From contig JAQSWE010000084.1 in NCBI GenBank assembly GCA_029266795.1, forward strand, positions 1 to 11,013: a stretch of 11,013 bases of DNA, written 5' to 3'. Positions 7,974 to 11,013 of the stretch are shown in pieces (position 1 is the stretch's first letter; every line of letters begins with the position of its first letter). The translations under genes and the position numbers were made by a program. The notes beneath the pieces were generated by a model. It was not told the origin of the DNA. It did no database searches and was given only the letters and a program-made list of their open reading frames with translations. The stretch is from Alphaproteobacteria bacterium (lineage in GTDB: Bacteria > Pseudomonadota > Alphaproteobacteria > Micavibrionales > UBA2020).

Positions 7974-8675
7974 ATGCGCGGCATTCTTCTTCTCGCCTTG
8001 TGTCTTCTGCTGTCGTCGCCGGCAATCGCCGCCGAGCGTTTTAAGTACGACAGCATTGATACGATCGAGACGATGCAGAAATACATCCGCAAGCATTTCC
8101 CGATCGGCAGCACGCGCGAGGCGGTGCAAAAAGCCTTCGTGACGCAAGGGCGCGGCTCGCTCCGCCACCACCCGTCGCAGAAAGGTGTCGAGAAATACCT
8201 CTATGACATCAACCTGTGCAAATACTATGTCTGGCGGTGGAACATCGCAGCCGATTACGACGCGGAAGGCAAATTGCAGCAGGCCTATGTCAACGGACTG
8301 CCCGTGTTTTCAGACGCCCCCGCCTGGAAGCCTATGCAGATCGGCACGCGCGTCGGCAAAACAAGCCTTGCGCGCATGTCGCGCGACTGGCCGCAGGCAA
8401 CCAAGGGTGCCAAGCAGGTTTTTTACATGCTGCTGGATCTCGACGGCAATTACGACACGGTCGATGACCAGTCGCTGCTGGGCGCAGGCCCCAGCCGCGC
8501 GGACCCGGCCAATTTCGGCACTCTCGTCAGCTATAACGAGGTCGATCCGTGGCGCTCGGTGTTTGATGATGACTTGGCCGACGACGTCTATGAATACAAG
8601 GGCGACTGCCGCCCTGCTGACGCGAAATACCTCAGCAAGACGATCATGGAGCCGCAGCACGGCATCCTGAAATAA
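7974..8675 (+). CDS. Exported protein of unknown function at the end of the tad operon
   Basis: I do not recognise this 233-residue protein. It has a clear Sec signal (MRGILLLALCLLLSSPAIAA, cleavage near A20), so the mature protein is probably periplasmic or secreted. Residues about 36-109 show a pattern like BamE/SmpA-type folds: a helix ending in FPIGSTREAVQKAF, then strand-like segments ending in AADYDAEGKLQQAYVNG; this is a weak resemblance only. A later stretch contains the acidic run LDLDGNYDTVDD. Three Cys occur in the ORF (one in the signal; C83 and one near the C-terminus in the mature part). An in-frame GTG lies directly before the chosen ATG, but AAGGAGG (7963-7969) sits 1 nt from the GTG and 4 nt from the ATG, so ATG is preferred. 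It is 9 bp after tadC and very likely cotranscribed, suggesting an accessory role in the pilus envelope complex. Confidence 0.8.
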   Translation: MRGILLLALCLLLSSPAIAAERFKYDSIDTIETMQKYIRKHFPIGSTREAVQKAFVTQGRGSLRHHPSQKGVEKYLYDINLCKYYVWRWNIAADYDAEGKLQQAYVNGLPVFSDAPAWKPMQIGTRVGKTSLARMSRDWPQATKGAKQVFYMLLDLDGNYDTVDDQSLLGAGPSRADPANFGTLVSYNEVDPWRSVFDDDLADDVYEYKGDCRPADAKYLSKTIMEPQHGILK

Positions 8676-8686
8676 TCTGATCTAAA

Positions 8687-9445
8687 TTAAAGCTGGCCGG
8701 GCGGGCAGGGCGAGCAGGCGGCGGGCTTTGCCTTCAGCTTCGGCGTGACGACCTTGCGCACGACACCCTTTGGAGCGGCGGGCACGATGTTGTCGCGTAA
8801 ATCCGACACGATCTGGATGTTGCGCGCCACCTCCTGCTTGTCGGGCGCAATCACGAGCGCTTTGCGCAGCGTCGTCAGCGACTGGTCGAACAATCCCTGA
8901 TTGGCAAGCGACAGCGCAAGATTGTTCATCACGGAGGCAGGGTTGCCTTTCCAGCCGGCAAGCGCCTGATGGTACATGTCTTCGGCATCCTTGTGCTGGC
9001 CTTTGGCATCCAGCACGACGCCCATCATGTTATAGGCCTCGGTATGTAGCGCCGATGCTTTCTGGTCTTCCAGAACGGCATTCAGCGCTTTTTCGCCGCC
9101 GTTGAAATCGCCAAGGGCGATGTCGGCAGCTGCGAGTTCGACCAGCATGGCGGGGCTTGCGCCGGTTTGGCGCAGCAGCTGCGCATAGCGCAGCGTGATT
9201 TTTGCGTTCTTGGGTTTCTTCTCGTGGACCACGCGGAACAGTTCGAGCGCATCCTTGGTATTGCCGGACGCCAGCGCGTCTTCGGCGGCCTTGATCTCGT
9301 GCGCCTCCGTCTCGTCCTTCATGCCCAGCAGGCTGTTGGCCGGGTCTTCGAGGCTGCCATCGGTTTTGCAGGCGCCCAGCGTGAGCAGGCAGGCGAGGGC
9401 GATAACATGAATTTTGTTCATAGGGCTTTTTTTCATGGCGATCAC
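8687..9445 (-). CDS. tadD: TPR-repeat lipoprotein, TadD-like pilus assembly protein
   Basis: The 252-residue protein has a lipoprotein signal with the lipobox LGAC (C26), then tetratricopeptide repeats: one near residues 48-80 (AAEDALASGNTKDALELF) and further ones to about 213 (AYNMMGVVLDAKGQHKDAEDMY and LALSLANQGLFDQSLTTL). TadD-type TPR lipoproteins support secretin assembly in Tad systems. The C-terminal tail is Pro/Lys-rich and ends with two cysteines (CSPCPPGQL). The GTG start at 9445 is favoured over ATG codons at 9436 and 9421 because GGAG lies 5 nt upstream of it and it overlaps the preceding gene's stop as GTGA. It is convergent with the main tad operon, with only 11 bp between the stops. 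TPR and lipoprotein status are clear; the TadD name rests on architecture and context. Confidence 0.85.
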   Translation of the reverse strand: MIAMKKSPMNKIHVIALACLLTLGACKTDGSLEDPANSLLGMKDETEAHEIKAAEDALASGNTKDALELFRVVHEKKPKNAKITLRYAQLLRQTGASPAMLVELAAADIALGDFNGGEKALNAVLEDQKASALHTEAYNMMGVVLDAKGQHKDAEDMYHQALAGWKGNPASVMNNLALSLANQGLFDQSLTTLRKALVIAPDKQEVARNIQIVSDLRDNIVPAAPKGVVRKVVTPKLKAKPAACSPCPPGQL

Positions 9446-10062
9446 TGCGGCTCCAACGGGGTTTCGACATTCGCGGGTGCGGGCGGTGCTTCAGCCGCAC
9501 CGGGCGGCGCTTGCAGATCGGAAGGTTGCGCGCCGCGGAACGCGCCAACGGTGGAGGTGCCGCCGCCAGCCTGTGGCGGAACTTCTGCAGAGTCTGCCGC
9601 CGGATTGACGGGGCTTACTTCATAGCAGCCATCCGGGCAGTAGAAATAGGACGTCGGCACGCAGTCGGGACCGCTGCCTGTCTGGCCGCACATGCGGCGG
9701 ATGCGCACATATTTCGATTTGGCGCCGGAATCGACGATCACGGTCTTTTCCATGATCGTGTTGCCGCTGTTATCGAGCACCATCACGCTGGTGGAGCCGG
9801 GCAGGCGGGGCATGAAGATGAGCAGGCGCGGGGTGTCGAGCAGCACGCGCACGTTGGCCGGGTTGGTCACAACAACGCTTGCCGCGTCGCGGTCAAGCTT
9901 CACAACCTTGGTGGTGTCGAGGCTGAGGCGGATCGGCTCATCGGCCTTCACGGCTGATTCTGTCACCTGATCGGCCGCTGCCGCCGGTGATATCGCTGCC
10001 ATGCCCGCCGCGCCAAAGCTCAGCGCGACCATCAGCAAAACCGGCCAGATTCTTGTCTTCAT
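9442..10062 (-). CDS. Exported protein with stand-alone secretin/pilus N-terminal domain and four-cysteine segment
   Basis: The 206-residue protein starts with a Sec signal (cleavage near residues 28-30). Residues 44-110 form a domain that aligns without gaps to residues 41-107 of the CpaC encoded at 516-2519 (18 of 67 identical by my count, sharing NP, PGST/VGDT and the D..GN turn). This is the 'pilus formation protein N-terminal' domain normally fused to secretins. It is followed by four cysteines, C125, C134, C142 and C146, likely disulphide-bonded in the periplasm, and a Pro/Ala-rich tail (about 147-206). The ATG at 10062 is preferred, with GAGGGG 10 nt upstream; an in-frame TTG at 10080 would add six residues. 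The stop overlaps the TPR gene start (GTGA). It is probably a periplasmic partner of the CpaC ring; the exact role is inferred. Confidence 0.85.
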   Translation of the reverse strand: MKTRIWPVLLMVALSFGAAGMAAISPAAAADQVTESAVKADEPIRLSLDTTKVVKLDRDAASVVVTNPANVRVLLDTPRLLIFMPRLPGSTSVMVLDNSGNTIMEKTVIVDSGAKSKYVRIRRMCGQTGSGPDCVPTSYFYCPDGCYEVSPVNPAADSAEVPPQAGGGTSTVGAFRGAQPSDLQAPPGAAEAPPAPANVETPLEPQ

Positions 10063-10173
10063 TTCGTGTAATCCCCTCAAAACCCCTCGTCAATATATGA
10101 TGACGCAACAGACTCGGGCTGTAAAGGAATATGTCTTTGGAATCGCTGGTGTTTATTTCATTATGGAATCATT

Positions 10174-10202
10174 AACATATTATGGTATATTATGAGTCTC
10201 AA
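10174..10202 (-). promoter_or_regulatory. Candidate promoter for the leftward pilus-protein/TadD unit
   Basis: Read on the minus strand, TTGAGA (10202-10197) is followed after 17 nt by TATGTT (10179-10174). This would start transcription near 10167, about 105 nt before the ATG at 10062. The -35 matches consensus at 5 of 6 bases and the -10 at 4 of 6. The surrounding AT-richness makes chance matches easy, so this is a candidate only. Confidence 0.35.
10177..10194. repeat. Short direct repeat ATATTATG x2 at 10-bp period
   Basis: The octamer ATATTATG occurs at 10177-10184 and 10187-10194, one helical turn apart, and the block is also a partial palindrome. It overlaps the candidate leftward -10 element and spacer, so a regulator bound here would affect that promoter. 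It is low-complexity AT sequence and may be chance. Confidence 0.4.
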
Positions 10203-10248
10203 TTGAAATTCTCTAGCTTTTCGACCTCCATTCGACTAATGAAATCTG

Positions 10249-10265
10249 ACCTTTAGACTACAGGT
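10249..10265. promoter_or_regulatory. Operator-like 17-bp inverted repeat
   Basis: ACCTTTAGACTACAGGT is a near-perfect palindrome: 7 of 8 arm pairs match around a central base. Its centre (10257) lies about 65 bp upstream of the start expected from the promoter at 10287-10315, a position typical of activators that bind upstream of RNA polymerase. The protein that binds it is unknown. Confidence 0.5.
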
Positions 10266-10284
10266 GAACTATCTTTGACATAAT

Positions 10285-10295
10285 AATTGACAATT
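10285..10295. promoter_or_regulatory. Perfect 11-bp palindrome covering the -35 element
   Basis: AATTGACAATT has perfect 5-bp arms around a central A and contains the TTGACA -35 hexamer at 10287-10292. A second TTGACA lies 12 bp upstream at 10275-10280. The arrangement could be a repressor site over the -35, but short AT-rich palindromes are common. Confidence 0.35.
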
Positions 10296-10315
10296 CTGCT
10301 CAGGGCCTGTATAAA
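10287..10315 (+). promoter_or_regulatory. Near-consensus sigma70-type promoter for the gene at 10440
   Basis: TTGACA (10287-10292) is a perfect -35, followed after exactly 17 nt by TATAAA (10310-10315), a 5-of-6 match to the -10 consensus. Transcription would start near 10322, giving a leader of about 118 nt before the ATG at 10440. It is the strongest promoter-like sequence in the window. Confidence 0.7.
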
Positions 10316-10341
10316 CCTTGAACATAATTGGGTAAAACTTT

Positions 10342-10361
10342 GTTGCTTTTCAAAGTAACGC
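10342..10361 (+). other. Inverted repeat (possible leader hairpin)
   Basis: GTTGCTTTTCAAAGTAAC (10342-10359) can form a stem of about 7-8 pairs including one G-T wobble, with a tiny loop. It lies about 20 nt into the expected transcript. No T-run follows, so it is not a standard intrinsic terminator. Its 3' arm GTAACG (10355-10360) is also complementary to CGTTAC at 10387-10392, and GTAAC to GTTAC at 10429-10433 beside the ribosome-binding site. Confidence 0.4.
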
Positions 10362-10423
10362 GCAGACGAGACCGGAGTTGGCGCATCGTTACAAGAGAGT
10401 GACAAGACCGAGACAAACACAGT

Positions 10424-10429
10424 AAGGGG
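10424..10429 (+). promoter_or_regulatory. Ribosome-binding site for the gene at 10440
   Basis: AAGGGG lies 10 nt before the ATG at 10440. It sits inside a small inverted repeat, GTAA-GGGG-TTAC (10422-10433), so it could be partly masked in a hairpin loop. It supports the chosen start. Confidence 0.55.
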
Positions 10430-10439
10430 TTACTTCTAC

Positions 10440-11013
10440 ATGGCAAATTCGTCGAGCGCACAGCAACTCAATATCGAAGCCGGCCAAAACATCGCGGTTA
10501 AAATGATCGCGGGTCAGAATCTGGTGCTTACTTCCGAGATGGAAGTGCAAGGCATGAAGCTCACAAGCGGGGGCGAACTTGTCCTCACGCTCAGCGATGG
10601 TGCGATGCTCACCATCACGAATTTTGCTGAAATCGCGAAGGCCGGAAACACTTCGCTTCAGCTTCCGAACGGCCAGTCGGTCGGTATGGCGCAGCTCGCA
10701 GAAGCCCTGAACCCCCAGGGTGCAATCGGCGCGACGAACCTTGAATACGGCGCGCCCGATGGCAAGCTCGCGGCAGGCAACGGCGACAGCCACCTTGTGA
10801 AAAAACCCGGCAAAGACGAAGACATTGTCGTCAAACTGCAGCCCGGCGACGAATACAAATTCTCCTTCAGCCTGACCGAACCCGCATCTGTGAAAGAAAG
10901 CGGCGGCCAACTGGTTATCTCCTTCAAAAACGGCGGCGAGATCATCATCCCGAATTACGGCGCGTTCAAAGACGCCGGGACTCTGCCTGATTTCACGCTG
11001 GCTGACGGCACGA
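10440..11013 (+). CDS. N-terminal part of a probable large repeat-containing surface/secreted protein (3' end outside window)
   Basis: The frame is open from the ATG at 10440 to the window end: 191 residues, incomplete. There is no Sec signal or membrane helix; the start is polar (MANSSSAQQLNIEAGQNI). The protein contains two copies of a beta-rich module at residues 20-69 and 131-180 that align without gaps at a spacing of exactly 111 residues (13 of 50 identical). The core is SGG-x-LV...G...I.N[FY], resembling segments seen at the N-terminus of large type I-secreted, RTX/VCBS-type adhesins. These lack an N-terminal signal because their secretion signal is C-terminal. That function is inferred; neither calcium-binding nonapeptides nor a C-terminus is visible. 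It has its own strong promoter and lies next to pilus genes, which fits a role in attachment. Reality of the gene is supported by codon structure, ribosome-binding site and the internal repeat. Confidence 0.8.
   Translation, partial: MANSSSAQQLNIEAGQNIAVKMIAGQNLVLTSEMEVQGMKLTSGGELVLTLSDGAMLTITNFAEIAKAGNTSLQLPNGQSVGMAQLAEALNPQGAIGATNLEYGAPDGKLAAGNGDSHLVKKPGKDEDIVVKLQPGDEYKFSFSLTEPASVKESGGQLVISFKNGGEIIIPNYGAFKDAGTLPDFTLADGT
10497..10979 (+). repeat. Protein-level repeat, two copies 333 nt apart
   Basis: Copy 1 is 10497-10646 (residues 20-69) and copy 2 is 10830-10979 (residues 131-180). The protein copies align without gaps, with conserved VK..G at the start and SGG.LV......G....I.N near the middle and AG at the end. 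The DNA has diverged, so this is an old duplication, not a recent tandem repeat. More copies may follow beyond the window. Confidence 0.7.

Larger units (their letters stand above)
10063..10439. other. AT-rich divergent intergenic region
   Basis: This gap lies between the leftward pilus genes and the rightward gene at 10440. It is visibly much richer in A and T than the flanking coding DNA, especially 10090-10345. It holds one strong rightward promoter, a weaker leftward one, several palindromes and a direct repeat, listed separately. I found no tRNA-like cloverleaf, CRISPR repeat or insertion-sequence end. A 32-codon open frame at 10097-10195 lacks a ribosome-binding site and is not called. 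Confidence 0.85.

Noticed and set aside
8676..8720. Possible bidirectional terminator between the convergent operons
   Set aside because: GC-rich bases near 8694-8715 do not form a convincing stem followed by a T-run on either strand.
10171..10184. CtrA-type site (TTAA-N7-TTAA), expected for some alphaproteobacterial pilus genes
   Set aside because: Only one TTAA half is present here; the second half is missing at the required spacing.
10097..10195. Possible 32-residue hydrophobic micro-protein starting MMTQQTRAVKEY in the intergenic region
   Set aside because: No ribosome-binding site precedes it and it overlaps the leftward promoter candidate. An AT-rich random frame easily encodes such a hydrophobic tail, so evidence is insufficient.

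Overview
The window carries most of a tad/cpa (Flp-type tight-adherence pilus) assembly locus. The gene order cpaB'-cpaC-cpaD-cpaE-cpaF-tadB-tadC, the cpa-style secretin with a BON domain, the CpaD lipoprotein and the GC-rich coding sequence all point to an alphaproteobacterium. A Micavibrio- or Rhodospirillales-like genome is possible, but the sequence alone does not fix the genus.

Layout. Positions 1-8675 (+) form one tightly packed operon: the 3' part of cpaB, then cpaC (outer-membrane secretin), cpaD (lipoprotein), cpaE/tadZ (localisation ATPase), cpaF/tadA (motor ATPase), tadB and tadC (inner-membrane platform), and an unrecognised exported protein. Genes overlap by 4 bp or are separated by at most about 18 bp, and most have a strong GGAGG-like ribosome-binding site. 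Positions 8687-10062 (-) form a convergent two-gene unit: an exported protein with a stand-alone secretin-type N-terminal domain, translationally coupled through a GTGA overlap to a TPR lipoprotein of the TadD type. Only 11 bp separate the two convergent operons, and I see no clear terminator hairpin there.

Positions 10063-10439 are a conspicuously AT-rich divergent intergenic region. It holds a near-consensus sigma70-type promoter (TTGACA-17-TATAAA) reading rightwards, several operator-like palindromes, a weaker leftward promoter candidate, and a leader of roughly 120 nt with possible alternative hairpins. From 10440 (+) to the window end runs the 5' part of a further gene. Its first 191 residues lack a Sec signal and contain two copies of a beta-rich module spaced exactly 111 residues apart, suggesting the start of a large repetitive surface or secreted protein.

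How the parts work together: CpaF powers pilin polymerisation on the TadB/TadC platform. CpaE positions the machine. CpaB, CpaC, CpaD, the stand-alone secretin-N-domain protein and the TadD lipoprotein form the periplasmic and outer-membrane conduit. The pilin, prepilin peptidase and TadE/F-type minor pilins are not in this window. The most unusual points are a long C-terminal extension on CpaC, a paralogous secretin N-domain made as a separate four-cysteine protein, the exported orphan at the operon end, and the repeat-containing neighbour with its elaborate promoter and leader.
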